DNA of 64,000 nucleotides from Selaginella tamariscina (lineage: Eukaryota; Streptophyta; Lycopodiopsida; Selaginellales; Selaginellaceae). The stretch covers positions 1 through 64,000 of the forward strand of contig PUQB01000032.1 of NCBI GenBank assembly GCA_003024785.1. Reading direction: 5' to 3'. Position numbers and translations under genes: made by a program. The first letter of the stretch is position 1; each line of letters begins with the position of its first letter. Shown here in pieces: positions 1 to 11,887 of the stretch. A model generated the notes under the pieces. The model did no database searches, was not told the origin of the DNA, and saw nothing but the letters and a program-made list of their open reading frames with translations.

Positions 1-300
1 AATAAAGTAGAGTATATGTAATAAGAGTTAACTAATTTAAAAGAGAATTTGTTATCCTCCTATTTGTACAAGTTAAATTTATGTCGTTAAAAGCACAAAC
101 TCTTTATTATGGTGCCATAACTTTTAAATGATAAGAGTATATCTCATCTTTGAGTTAATTCACCCTTAACATTGATATAATTCCAATACGTTGCATCCAA
201 GGAGTTAACTAACTCCTCTTGTTTAATGACCCATTCGTAATCTTAAAAGGCGTTGCTCGAGTTTACATTCAACAAGAATAATAGTTAAGGCCTTTACTCT
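1..300. repeat. LTR-related fragment
   Basis: This stretch matches, with many substitutions, the part of the long LTR at about 34715-34960. Shared blocks include the GTAGAGTATNTAATA-like start, the 'gtcgttaaggcacaa' block and the 'cttccaaatgata' block. It carries no open frame and is a decayed piece of the 33.5-38.8 kb LTR family. Confidence 0.6.
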
Positions 301-1390
301 AGTTGCTTCATCCATACCAAATTATAATTTAAATTAAAAATACGTGCAACTCGACTAACCCACGCATCATGACATGAGGTGAGCATTATTTATGGAGGGG
401 TGTGAGTTCATAACGTGGTTACTTTACCAGATTTCATGGGGTTTTTATAAATGGGGGTTTCAACGTTGACAATTGACAAGTTTTTGTGGTACTAAATCAA
501 AACTTTGATAATTGATTTTTTTGTTTTATATAGATTCAATATTGTTGATCTTCATTTTTTATGTTATAACTAATTAATTTTAAAAATTATAAAGACAAAT
601 AGTTTAATGAGTTGTAACTCTTTAGTTTCATTAGTTGCTAATTAATATAAAATCTCAAGCTGAAATAGATTATATATATATATATATATATACATAAATA
701 ATTATACTTATAAGTTATACATTACCTTCAACATCAAATTACAAAGCCTTTTTAATATATTAAAATTTAGATACGCTTCATTTTAGTGTATAATTAATTT
801 TCTTTTCTTATGTCAGTACGACTCGTTGTCCACGAGTAAATTACATAGCTTTACTTTGTCATTTATTTATTTTAATTTTAAATTTACATACATAATATAT
901 TAACATTAAAAATCATAAAACAAGAACCATAATATTTCATTTAAATTTATACATGTAATTCTTTCTTTTTTTAACTTTCTATTTTCATATTAATTTTTAA
1001 ATGCATATATAAATAAAAGTTTATACTTTGTTTTAATCAAGCAAACTACAAGTGTATCAACTTTAATAAATAGAGCATTAGATGTTAAAGTTGATAAACC
1101 TGTAATTTCCTCAGATAGTACAGAGTCTAGACTTTTACATACATTTAAACATTAATATATTTTATAAATCAGTTAGTAAATATATTAATTACTCTTATAT
1201 TTATATTAATATATTAAGAATTTTGACATTTGAGGGTGGTTAACAACCTTGCAGAGTCTATAGCATTGACGAATGAATAATGACAACATATATAAGTTTG
1301 TTATATGCAAATATATGGTGCATCGACTTTACACAAAGATTATGCAAAATATGCCATAAAGAATGGAGAACTTGCACCACATGGTATATA
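301..1390. other. AT-rich intergenic DNA
   Basis: No convincing coding sequence is visible. The stretch holds a short (TA)n run near 671-692 and otherwise unstructured AT-rich sequence. Confidence 0.6.
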
Positions 1391-1391
1391 A

Positions 1392-1574
1392 ATGCTGGGC
1401 TTACACAAACTTAAAAGGAAAAAGTATTGGAACATGAATTGGGTAGACCAAAGGCTAGAGTTCGCACTTGGTGATAAACACAAGCACAAGGCTGCAGCAA
1501 GATTTCTCAAAGAAGCCATAGCTATGGAGAACAAATTGCTTCAAGAACTGGCCCCAGATATCCCACAGCAGTAG
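1392..1574 (+). CDS. Unrecognised 60-codon ORF
   Basis: A short ATG-to-TAG frame encodes a charged, probably helical peptide rich in Lys, Ala and Glu that ends in PDIPQQ. I do not recognise it. Its composition is more protein-like than the AT-rich surroundings, so it may be the last exon of a gene whose upstream exons are lost or unseen. No similarity to the neighbouring genes is visible, and it could equally be a chance frame. Confidence 0.2.
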   Translation: MLGLHKLKRKKYWNMNWVDQRLEFALGDKHKHKAAARFLKEAIAMENKLLQELAPDIPQQ

Positions 1575-2118
1575 ATAGATAGAAGGATAGACAGTGGTGT
1601 GATTTGTAATATGCATATATGCGTATGCATTTCTGGTCTGAAGGGGTTGTTACGTGACGTTAAACAATATAACTAAGTTCCTTATTGTGATATAGTTTAT
1701 ATGTGCATACAAATATAATAATTAATAAGTCACGCTGGTTCAGCCTATTAAAGCACACCCATGCAAACTTAATTATATATAAAAAAACAACTTAATTATT
1801 AAATGTAGGAAGGGGGCAAAAAAAGCTTGAGGAAGCATAGCGTACAACTCGTGGTATAATGAACATATATTATATATGTTACATATAATATATATATATG
1901 TGTGTGTGTGTTACAAATTTTCGAGCGTGGTTCAGTCACAAATCTTCGCTGTTTGTTGACTTGATGTTTAAAAAAGACAGTTTTGGGCTTTTCAAGCACG
2001 CCAAATCCGGTGTGAGCCACCTGGTTATGTTTAATAGGAATGACAATATTACATTGTGAATTTCTACAAATAACGTGTTTTCTAAACTGAAGTTAATTGA
2101 AGTACAGTGCATAGAAAA
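1575..2118. other. Intergenic spacer
   Basis: AT-rich spacer between the small ORF and the glycosyltransferase 3' end, with a short TA/TG microsatellite around 1867-1910. No gene is seen. Confidence 0.5.
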
Positions 2119-3415
2119 TTATATTGCTCCAATGGATTCCAAGCATTTTTTGGAAGTAAAGAACTTAAAACAACCGTTTAAACATGCCTTTGGAGACCTA
2201 AACTTGGTACTTCTCCTATGGGACATGTACTGTGACCAGTCTTCTTTAACTAACTGCAGATCGGATATTTTAGCATCTAACCCTTTGCAGCAGTTTGCAT
2301 GCATGGTGCAAACCCTGTTAAAATTACTGCAGGCTGGCAAAACCCACTAAACACTTCAGTGGATAAGAGCCTAATCTGTGCGTTTATATTCTTAAACTCC
2401 CTATGATTCTTAATCCTCTTGAATGCATCTTGTTCATGGACGTCATAGTAAAACTTGGAGTGTCTATCCCAATACTTGAACAGACTGATTGTTCTCGGAT
2501 TTGTTTTCACTCTCATGAACCCAGCATTTATCTCATTATTCGTTCTCACCTGCATGAAACCTACACTTGAGTTACTTCGAAGATCCATGTCGTTGCCATT
2601 GAAAAAATCGCATGCAATTTCCATGTCTGCTTTCTCTGAGAAAGCTGGAAACGGGTTTCTCAACCACATGACATCTGCATCCTGCAAACGTCTAAGTTTA
2701 GCGTGCGTGTGTGTGTGTATGAAAGAGAGAGAGAATGCTAGTACCGTATATACAAAGTTGTAACCCATTTGCAACACAATACTAAGGAAGGATATCTTCT
2801 TCCTCATCATGGAGCGATGATCCTCTGAGTTAAACGCTTTCTCAGCAGAGAAATCCAGTCCATCGGTTTTGAGAACAAAGCATCGGCCATGTACAGTCGT
2901 ACACTTCTTATATGCAGCTTTGTCCAGGGCAACAATTACCAGGTTTTCCAGCAAGTGACTTGTATTTTCACCTGTACAGTCAGATTATATATATAATTCC
3001 ACGTGCACGTATATCTTAGGGACCTGTGCGAAAGCTGTCCAGAAAGTAATCAAGCATTGGACTTGTTGTCCAGGCCTTATTTACCGCAGTAAGAACGACA
3101 GTGTTATCAGAGTTGGATGATGAGTTCCACAGGATTTTGCCCAGTCTTTCAAGCTCATAATCTGTCTGGAACAGAACAGAATTGTATATGCATACAAATA
3201 TGTGCGTGCGTGCGTGTGTGTTTGACATAGAGAGATGAACTTACAAAGGTTTTGGTAGTTTCAGCAGGTATCCATGGGAGGACAAAGGCACGAGCAGAAT
3301 CATTTAGTGGCCAAGCTCTGAGCCAGAAAGTGACCATGCTATATAACACAAATGTATACAGTAACAGCATGATTAAACCAGCTTTTGCCATATATGAACT
3401 TGCATAGTATCTCAT
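2119..3415 (-). CDS. GT77-like nucleotide-diphospho-sugar transferase
   Basis: Four exons are readable on the minus strand: 3415-3245, 3165-3024, 2971-2745 and 2681-2119. The start is MRYYASSYMAKAG, followed by a hydrophobic segment at about residues 11-32, which fits a type II Golgi membrane protein. Exon 4 opens with DADVMWLRNPF, the DxD sugar-nucleotide/metal site of the plant Nucleotid_trans (PF03407, GT77-like) family. Later it has QDAFKRIKN and the conserved VCTMHANCC near the C-terminus. Known members are Golgi glycosyltransferases acting on wall polymers or arabinosylated proteins; the substrate here cannot be read. The exon 2 donor is weak (GTCCCT). One base is missing near 2335, so the reading frame breaks just before the HANCC block and continues open in the next frame to TAA at 2119-2121. 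This is either a recent pseudogene or a sequence error. Confidence 0.75.
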
Positions 3416-3490
3416 CTCCCTTGCTCTGGGGTTACAGCTTAACCGTCACACTGTCTAACCTAACTGTCCCTATACTTCAAGTTTTACCAA

Positions 3491-3543
<53 letters not shown>

Positions 3544-4435
3544 TATTATGGTTTATGTGTATAAGCTACAACATGTTTCCTTCACCCAGCCTGCTCTCCT
3601 ACCGTTGATCTTGTGTAGAAATCCTATACAGTTAATCTTCACTAAATACAAACGTCCCATTTAAATAATTAGCATTTGTTATTTAAATAATGATTTCGAA
3701 CTCAAAAGCATATCTTACTTAACACTAGGATATTCTACTTTTGATATAATTAATAAAACCGAAGTGATTTAATTGACGCGTGCGGGCATGTGTTTGCATA
3801 TATGTGTATCCTTAATATATATTTTACCATTGATACATAGGATCTTCCATATTTTTATGATTAAATTTTTAATCAAATTTGATATTAAACTAAAATTTAA
3901 ATCATAAATATACTTTCTTTATCTTATATATAAGATATAAGATAAGAATGATGTAAATTTTATTTCAGCCAGGTAACGACGTTGCTTTTTGTGTGGTTAT
4001 TTACGACCCTTAATAAACTCACTCAAACTCAATAGAAAATTTAGTTAAGAATATAATTATTTAAATATTTAGTTTTTAATTAAAATGAAATTTAAGATTA
4101 AAATAAATTTTTAATTATCTATTATTAATATATAACTAGGTGTAAAATAGGTGTAAAACAATAAATAGAGTACACATGGAACCTTACAAACTTAATATAG
4201 GCTATAGGTTGTAGACTTTGAGTCGTATTTATCTACATAGTAAATGTTTTTGAACTTCATTATGATTTATTTTCTATTAACCCTAGTATTGATCGACTTA
4301 ACGGAGTTGTTATGCTAATATACAAATATATATATATTATATATATATATATATAACCACAACTAAGCTAAAGAAAATTATTATGTATATATTATATACA
4401 AAATTGTGTATACGTATTCAATATTTGACTAGTGT
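3416..4435. other. Intergenic DNA with (CT)n(TA)n microsatellite
   Basis: The sequence upstream of the glycosyltransferase holds a compound microsatellite at about 3494-3543 (CT repeats, then TA repeats), then AT-rich sequence and another TA tract near 4325-4355. No coding region is seen. Confidence 0.6.
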
Positions 4436-6510
4436 TACGACCCGTATAACGAATCAAAGAATATTCCTAGAAAGGTATAAGTTAAATATTTTAAAGAGCT
4501 ATACCTAAATCTAAGAGAATAAGGGCACCCTAAGATTGGAAGCCTTTTTGGGAGAGCAATGTGTAGAGACTAGAGACAGCTCGGGGAGTCGGTGGTTTTG
4601 TGAGGGTCTCTAGTTTGTATGTAGTGTGCCTAACAATTGGTATCGGAGGAAGGTTCGAGATGAGTGCCTGGTGGGAAGGGATAATACCACCTGTGTGGAG
4701 ACGTTGGACACTAAAAAACAAATTGTCCAAGGAGAAGCAAGCCCAAGGGCAAAAGTTTCAATGTAGCAAGAACAAGTAGATGCCTAAGAAGCTTTAGGAG
4801 ATGGAGCGTGGAGAGGAGCACAAAGGAGACTTCTCTAAACCACAAGGTAAATTTTATTTGTTCTTGCTCAATAGGTAAACTACATGGCACGGGAGGAGCC
4901 ACACACACGTGCTATTGTGGTGGAGGGACAACTTGGTGAGCATCCAGTGGAGTCCTTGTGGATAGCGGAGTAGCAATAACTTTGTGTCAACAAAGTTAGT
5001 GGAGGAGTGCAGCTTGTCCATGAAGATTGTGCCTCAATACAAGATTGAGGGCTCAGCTATCACACAAAGCTACGTGCTTGTGTGGAGGAGTACAGTTGTA
5101 AGTTGGCAAAACCCAGCTGGTGGAGATGCGCGAAAATGTGCCTCAATACGAGATTGAAGGCTTAGCTATCACACAGAGCTATTGCTTGTGTGGAGGAGTT
5201 ACAGCTGTAGGTTGGCAAAACCCCAGCTGGTGGAGATGCGTAAAGACTGTGCCTCAATACGAGATTGCTATCACACAGAGCTACAATGCTTGTGTGGAGG
5301 AGTTACAGTTGTAAGTTGGCAAAACCCCAGCTGGTGGAGATGCGCGAAAACTGTGCCTCAATACGAGATTGAGGCTTAGCTATCACAAGAGCTATAGTGC
5401 TTGTGTGGAGGAGTTACAGCTGTAGGTTGGCAAAACCCAGCTGGTGGAGATGCGAAAGACTGTGCCTCAATACGAGATTGCTATCACACAGAGCTACAAT
5501 GCTTGTGTGGAGGAGTTACAGCTATAGGTTGGCAAAACCTAGCTGGTGGAGCTGCACGAAGACTGTGCCTCAATACGAGATTGAGGGCTCAGATGTCACA
5601 GAGCTAAATTGCTTGTGTGGAGGAGTTATAGCTAGAGGTTGGCAAAACCCAACTGGTGGAGACTTTCTTTCTTGCGGAGCTGGAGTGTGTGGATCCTAAG
5701 ATTTAGTGGAGCACCAAGCGCATAAAGCTTGAGTACGGTGAAGTGAAAGACACTTGGTTTGGAACAAAGCTTGAGTCTCCAAACAAGTTCTTCTATTGTC
5801 ACACACGAGCGAAGCTGTTGTGCGAGGAGTTGTTGACATATTCCCTCATGAGCTACCTCATGGCTTACCACCTGCAAGAGGTGCGGAGCATGAGATTGTG
5901 TTGGAACAAGGTACAAAACCATTTACCGTAAGTCGTTTCGACTGAGCCATGCTAAGGAGCAAGAGGTTAAGAGACAAGTGATGGAGCTATTGGAATATGG
6001 CTTCATACAACTGAGCAAGTCTCCATTTGGTGCACCAATATTGCTTGTCAGGAAGAAAAATGGCACCATGAGGATGTGCATAGACTACAGAGCTCTCAAC
6101 AACAAACAGTGAAGGACAGGATGCCTATGCCATGTGTGGATACTATCATGGATCATCTCGGTGGAGCCAGAGTGTTCACCAAGATAGTTGGGCATTTCGA
6201 GTTCACTATTATGCCATTCGGCTTAACAAATGCCCCAGTCACATTCACTCGGTTGACAACTGAGGTGTTTGGTGACTACTTGCACGACTTTGTGGAGTTT
6301 TCTCAACGATTCTTATTTACAGTAAGAATAAAAGAGCATGTGCAGCATTTATGAAGAGTTCTTCAGTTATTGAGGGAGAACAAGCTTATGTAAAGAAGAG
6401 CAAATGTGCATTTGCTCAGTGCAAAGTGGAGTATTTGGGTCACATTGTGATGCCAAGTGGAGTGAAGACTGATCCACAGAAGGTGGCAGTGGTGGAGCAA
6501 TGCTCATAAT
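4436..6510 (+). mobile_element. Decayed Ty3/gypsy retrotransposon
   Basis: A short 5' LTR-like block starts with TGTTACGACCC at 4436 and ends near 4634. A primer-binding-site-like TTGGTATCGGAGG follows, matching the 3' end of initiator-Met tRNA as in many plant gypsy elements. Downstream are a lysine-rich gag remnant, an aspartic protease with LVDSG at about 4955-4970, a tandem-repeat zone (separate entry), and reverse transcriptase pieces. The RT pieces include [20 protein letters not shown] near 6030-6085 and the MPFGLTNAP motif near 6210-6240. Many stops and frameshifts are present and the RNase H and integrase regions are missing, so the element is dead and internally truncated. Confidence 0.8.
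5020..5665 (+). repeat. Tandem repeat, about 103-111 bp unit, in the gypsy protease region
   Basis: The block GCCTCAATAC recurs at 5031, 5140, 5251, 5355, 5464 and 5567, so there are six copies with spacing 103-111 bp. Each unit also carries 'gcttgtgtggaggagttacag' and 'ggcaaaacccagctggtgga' type blocks. The first unit is continuous with the retropepsin-like frame (VPQYKIEGSAITQSY), so the array arose by duplication of a protease-region segment. Unit lengths not divisible by three destroy the frame in later copies. Confidence 0.85.
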
Positions 6511-6990
6511 TCTCATCTAGATAACCTAATTAATATATGTGATGGAGGGTCTTTTCTTGTCTACGAAATGGGTTGGCACCGAAATGTGTTAGTGAATTTA
6601 ATTAATATTAACCCTAGGGGTTAGGGCAACCCTAAAGTAACTTGACACACTAAAACTCACCCATACATTTATAGGGAGCACAAAGTGGAGAGGAGTTTCT
6701 AAAAGGTTAGTTGCAAGTTCATTTAGAATCTCTAAGATATTTAGTGGCAACTAATAGAATTACTTTAAAGAATTAAATGCATTAAATATGGTTATTTTAA
6801 CTAAATATAGAGGTACAAAGCCGAATTCAATATGTAACAATAATCAAAATTCAAAATAAAAATTAAAATCATAATAAAATTGATGACACTCCTTGTAACA
6901 ATAATCAACATGTAACAATAATCAATATTATTTTTAAAAATTAAAATTATAATAAAAATTATGACACTCTTTAAGAGTAAGAGTTTTTTA
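6511..6990 (+). repeat. LTR-like repeat, inverted partner of 17930-18390
   Basis: About 480 bp, including 'aacctaattaatatatgtga', 'ttaaccctaggggttagggc' and 'aacaataatcaaaattc' blocks. It is found again on the minus strand at about 17930-18390. It has no coding content and fits a solo LTR or LTR end of a retroelement. Confidence 0.7.
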
Positions 6991-7788
6991 AATGGAAGTG
7001 TTAGCTTTGCCTAGAGTTTCTATATAATACCTAATACACCCGACCAGACCTATCCAAGTGACTAAGTAGGCTTATTTCTTCTATACCTAAGGCTTATTAA
7101 CATAATTCGATAGGTAACAATAATAATCAATGTACAAAGTAAAGAGAAGTCATAGTAAAAACTATAACATCGAGTGTTACAGCTTATATGACCATAAGTT
7201 TATGAGGTTTAGCACAGAACACTTAAAGCATTTCATATAATGAGATCAAGAACAAGTAGTGCCACCTATAAATCCACTGGTGCCTACTCCTGATGTTTCA
7301 CTAGATCTAGGCCCGTATACTAGAGAATCCTAACCATTTTCATCTTTTCAAGAGAAAGGGATGATATAAAGTCCATGTGTATGACTACAAAGCCAGATAT
7401 TATTATTAGATAATAAAATTTAAATACCATCATATTAATTTTAATTTGAACCAAAAACCAATCTAATCAATCATTTATATAATCTAAGGTTTTGGGCTAA
7501 TAGAATATACACATTTCTATATTTTGAGCAATCACAACATTTATTTTTTATATATCTATATATCAATGGTAATAAGTTATTTAGCTTATAATTACTCCTA
7601 GAAATGTACAATAAATATATACATAGAAATATACTGCAGATATTGTATATGTTCGTTTATAAACTATGAATCAACAGAAAGAACACTACATTAAACAAAA
7701 AATACTCATATAATTTAATAAAAAAGGAGAATATTAATTAAAATTTAACCCAAACAACTATACATAACCATAATTTATGAAGACCTAA
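6991..7788. other. LTR-related fragment then AT-rich DNA
   Basis: About 7000-7180 matches the minus strand of 34260-34440 in the long LTR (shared block 'agtcatagtaaaaactat'). The remainder to the SUA 3' end is AT-rich with no gene seen. Confidence 0.5.
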
Positions 7789-9660
7789 CTACAGCATGTC
7801 GTGAAACCTTGCATAGGATTTCTTCTGTATAATCGCCCGATAAGAATCACCTGGTAGTCAATAATGTTGAGCTAGTTTAACACACACACACACATACGCA
7901 CGCAACACGCACACACACATGTAATATGCGTATGATATATGTATATATACCTGGCTGAGCTTCAAATCTCTCATCAAGCTTCTTGTGACTGCCCAAACCT
8001 GCCCTTTCACTGCCCCTTTGTGCCTGCACGGGCTCCACAATCCCTGTCCTCCTCTTCCAAGCCCCTACAGACACATTTAAACGTTCAGTAATCTCTATCT
8101 CGCTCTCTCTCTCTCTCTTACCGATCCTTCTTGCCACCCATATTTCGTAGCATTCTGTTTCCAATATTCTTCTCGTCTATAGCCCTGTCCGTTCTAATGA
8201 CTTCGTATGAATCCGAGCCACCACCGTTTACCGGGGCCTCATGTACGGCCATCTGCTCCATTTCTTCGGATCCAGGAACACTCAATCCGTACAAGCTTCT
8301 CCTGTAATAAAAAGAATAGGCGTTGTATACGTCTCTCTCTCTCTCTAGTGCAACGCATATATATATATATATATATCTTCACAAGTGATATCCACAACGG
8401 GCATTCACAATTCTACAAACATCATTTCAAACAAATATATGCACACACATTTTATATATTTACATATGATATATACCCCACAGAACAGATGCATACCTTT
8501 CTGCAGCTCGGTCTCTATAGACCTGTTGTGGAGCTGCTTCTGTAAATCTCCGTTTCCGTGAAGGACCATGCGTAGAATTCCAATTCTCCGCCTTAGACGC
8601 TACTTCAGGTTCCCGGATGTCCGCATTCCGTACTTTGCCGTTCGTATTTTGCCGGCCTCTATTTACGTCCTCATCCCCTATATACAAAAACATGAAAGAT
8701 TATATACATACACACACATACCATATAGAAAGTAACACCGTATTATGCAAATACCTGTGGGTTCCGGTACATAGTCTTCGTTTTGCCTTTTGTTTCCATA
8801 AATTAAAAGCATTGGCCATCTTCTTCTTGTTCGAGCCAGGATTCTTCAATGAATACGGAATTCCTTCTTTTCCTTCTCCTTCTTAATTGTTGCTGTAACA
8901 AAATATAAACATATAACATATAACAAGAACAGGAGTAATACATATACTATGTCAAGTATGTTACACCTACACACTCATAAACAAATTACATGTGAGTGAA
9001 CTTTGACACGCAAACGATTTACATGCCTCCATCTATGTGATTCATACAAAAAATCTAACCACAAAAAACAATACTTACAGATGCACTGATTCAAAAACAT
9101 TTAAATCAGAAATACAATGTACACACACATATATATTCACACACATTTATACCATCAATATACAAAATAGCTTACGTGGTTCTGGTGATGGGTTCTTCTC
9201 AGAGACATCGTTATGAACAGCTGGTGCTGATATAACTGCATTCGGACGGGCTTTCTTCTGTGCGGGCTTGGGTATATTCTCCTGTTATGCTTCGGCATAT
9301 TCTCTTGTACTGTAGAAGAGTCCATATACGGTTCGTATTTCTGTAATTCCTGATCGTATGTATACCAAATACCGCTGTTTCCATCGTAGTACAGGTTCCT
9401 GTTAGGATCGTAGTAGAATTGGTTGCTGCGTCGTAATAATACCCAGAAGCCTCGTCCCATACAAACCCTTGGCTTATACCTGATAAACACGCTAATAAAC
9501 ATCCATGGGTCTGTGTGGCTCTAAATGTCTACAAAGAAAATACCTTGCTCATTTCCTTCTTGCTGTTGCCTTGAGTCGTATTCCTTAGGCTCCCACCCAG
9601 CAGCATCGTACTGTGTAATTGAAATATCAGCCATTTCATCTGTGTGTTGTGTGTGTGTGT

Positions 9661-9693
<33 letters not shown>

Positions 9694-11887
9694 TATTAGC
9701 TAAAAGCATTGTAAATAAAGTGAATTCAACACTACACAATACACTACCCATTATATTATATACAAACCTGTTGTGCAGATGCTGTTGGACCGATAGCAGA
9801 TGAAGGTCGACCGTTTGGGGGAGGTCCACCATGTAAACCATAAGGGCTTTTGCAAATGTCACTCGTAAAACCTGTCCACTCTTGTCTATGGCAGTATTGT
9901 TCGTAGCTTCCAATGCCTTTGTTTGCATCTTCCACCTATAGTGTACAGTTATTATATAATTGTATACAAGATTAAACAAGATTAAATAACTTACCGAACT
10001 ATAATGTATAAATGCATAGCCTCGAGAAACATGTGTGAACTTGTCACGAATCAACCGCAAATCCTGCATATTCCCATCACATACATCTATGGACATGTGT
10101 ATATATGTGTATGTATATGCATACCTTGATGGGAGCATATTTGGAAAACTCATAATGCAGTATTTCCTCATCAATATTCTCCTCTAGTCCACGAATAGCA
10201 AGAACGTTTGATGGAGCAGCTGTGATTAAAATAAATAAATAAATCACTAGGCGTCCTATAATAAATCGTGCCACACATGAATTATTATACATTGTATTGA
10301 TTTAGATTCAACTTTGCATACCTGGCTCTCTCTGTCCAAGATCACCAGCCTCTTCTCCACGAGATTCATTACACTGTTATAAAAGAAGATGTTACACGTA
10401 CATACCTATCAATATGACATGTCTGTTTTTCTTAAATTATAAATACCCAAAAACTACCATGTGTCTACATATCAACAAACACACAACGACACGCACATAC
10501 CCATCATACCTGGAGACACACTACACGTCGAGCAAAATTCAGATATCCGCAAATTGCACATATCCAATCCGTTGCTAAACCAGGTGCAAAGAATCTGTGG
10601 TCTGAAAAAGCCCCTCCCGTTGGCCTACTGCTATATTGAGCTGAATAAGAACCAGAACACGCAAGCGACAAAGAAGATTACCTGTATTCAAATAGACTCG
10701 TCGACCATTTACAATCACACCATCATCGCTAATAGCTTGCATTAGCTGTTCTGCCGCGTCCTGAAACACAAATTTGTTAAGCACCATGTGTATATGGATA
10801 TAAAGACACATTGAAAACTTACAACAGAGGGGAAGTCGATAAAGGCAAATCCACGTGAAGCTCCCGTAGCTTTTTCCTTGATCACACGAACATGCTTCAA
10901 AGGACCCCATGCTCCCTGCAGATATTTAGCAATAAAATGCGGTTTAGCATTCGTAAAGGCCATTAGCATCCACTAAGTACCAGTGCCCTATATAAGTCAT
11001 CTTCAACCGTTTTCTGTGATAGACCCTTCACCACCAGCGTTCCTGAAGGCACCTACAACCACCACAGCAATGATATATTCTATCTGTACATATATAATAT
11101 TTGTATGTGTATGTATGTATATACTAGGTTATACCGTAATACAAGTTTATATTAAGATTTTCCACAGGAAGCTGTTCTGTTTGCTGAGGAAACTCTTGGC
11201 TATGCCTGTCCGCGTACGGAGAGCGTGAATCATCGTGTAGATCATCCCAGAACCGTGTGAATTCGAATGCTGAGCACGACCATATTTCTCATACCGTCTG
11301 TCTCTCCTGTATCTCTCCCTGTCCGAATCGTAGTAATCGTCCTCCCTGCTTCTAGAACTGTGCCTGTAGTCGCTCCCATCGTATTTATCATGCTCCCAGC
11401 CATCATTCCGTTTGTGATTGTGTCCTCTTTGTTCTTCCATGTAATGCCTCTTTGAAGATGCATTGAATTGCCTGTCCCTATCCCTTTCATGTCTTCGGTA
11501 TCCCCTATGAGCTCCAGCACTGTCAATAAGAATATATAAGCGTCACGCACACCAGCTTAAGTAAACGAAAAAACGTGTAAATCATACAGTATATAGTTGC
11601 ATGGATAGACACACACACACACACACATATGATCATATAAGTGTTTAACTAATATATCATGATCTTACCCAGGCTCTGGATCGTGATGATGCGATTCATA
11701 ATCGTCCGGAGCCTGTGCATAAAGAACAAAGGGAAATCAAAACCAACGAAAGAATATTAGATATTTGTGAGAAACACAGATCCCATATCTGCTTCTTCAG
11801 GAATCAAAAGCTGTAAAATAGGAGGCATACATTGTTCTTTTCCCAGCGAGTGTCGTGCTGATGATGATGCACAGCAAAGCGTTCCAT
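7789..11887 (-). CDS. SUA: SUA/RBM5-type RNA-binding splicing factor
   Basis: Eighteen exons follow on the minus strand: 11887-11831, 11712-11669, 11519-~11166, 11052-10981, 10915-10823, 10760-10682, 10601-10510, 10373-10322, 10219-10125, 10063-9995, 9935-9768, 9610-9544, 9479-9176, 8892-8755, 8677-8497, 8301-8122, 8064-7951 and 7850-7789. Domain order matches Arabidopsis SUA and animal RBM5/10: an N-terminal Arg/Asp/His-rich region, RRM1 (GFAFIDF), a RanBP2 zinc finger (DWICAICGYLNFARRVVCLQ, with its last Cys in the next exon), RRM2 (FTHVSRGYAFIHY), an OCRE aromatic repeat (LYYDGNSGIWYTYD), a KRRF/YRDRAAER block, a G-patch start (NIGNRMLRNMG), and the C-terminal DSYRAIIQKKSYARF. These proteins regulate alternative splicing in the nucleus. 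The roughly 740 codons are shorter than Arabidopsis SUA (about 1100, from memory), mainly in linkers. At least six one-base indels interrupt exons 3, 11, 13, 14, 16 and 17, while splice sites are intact. An AACCCTAG telo-box-like motif lies upstream at about 12116-12125. Confidence 0.88.
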
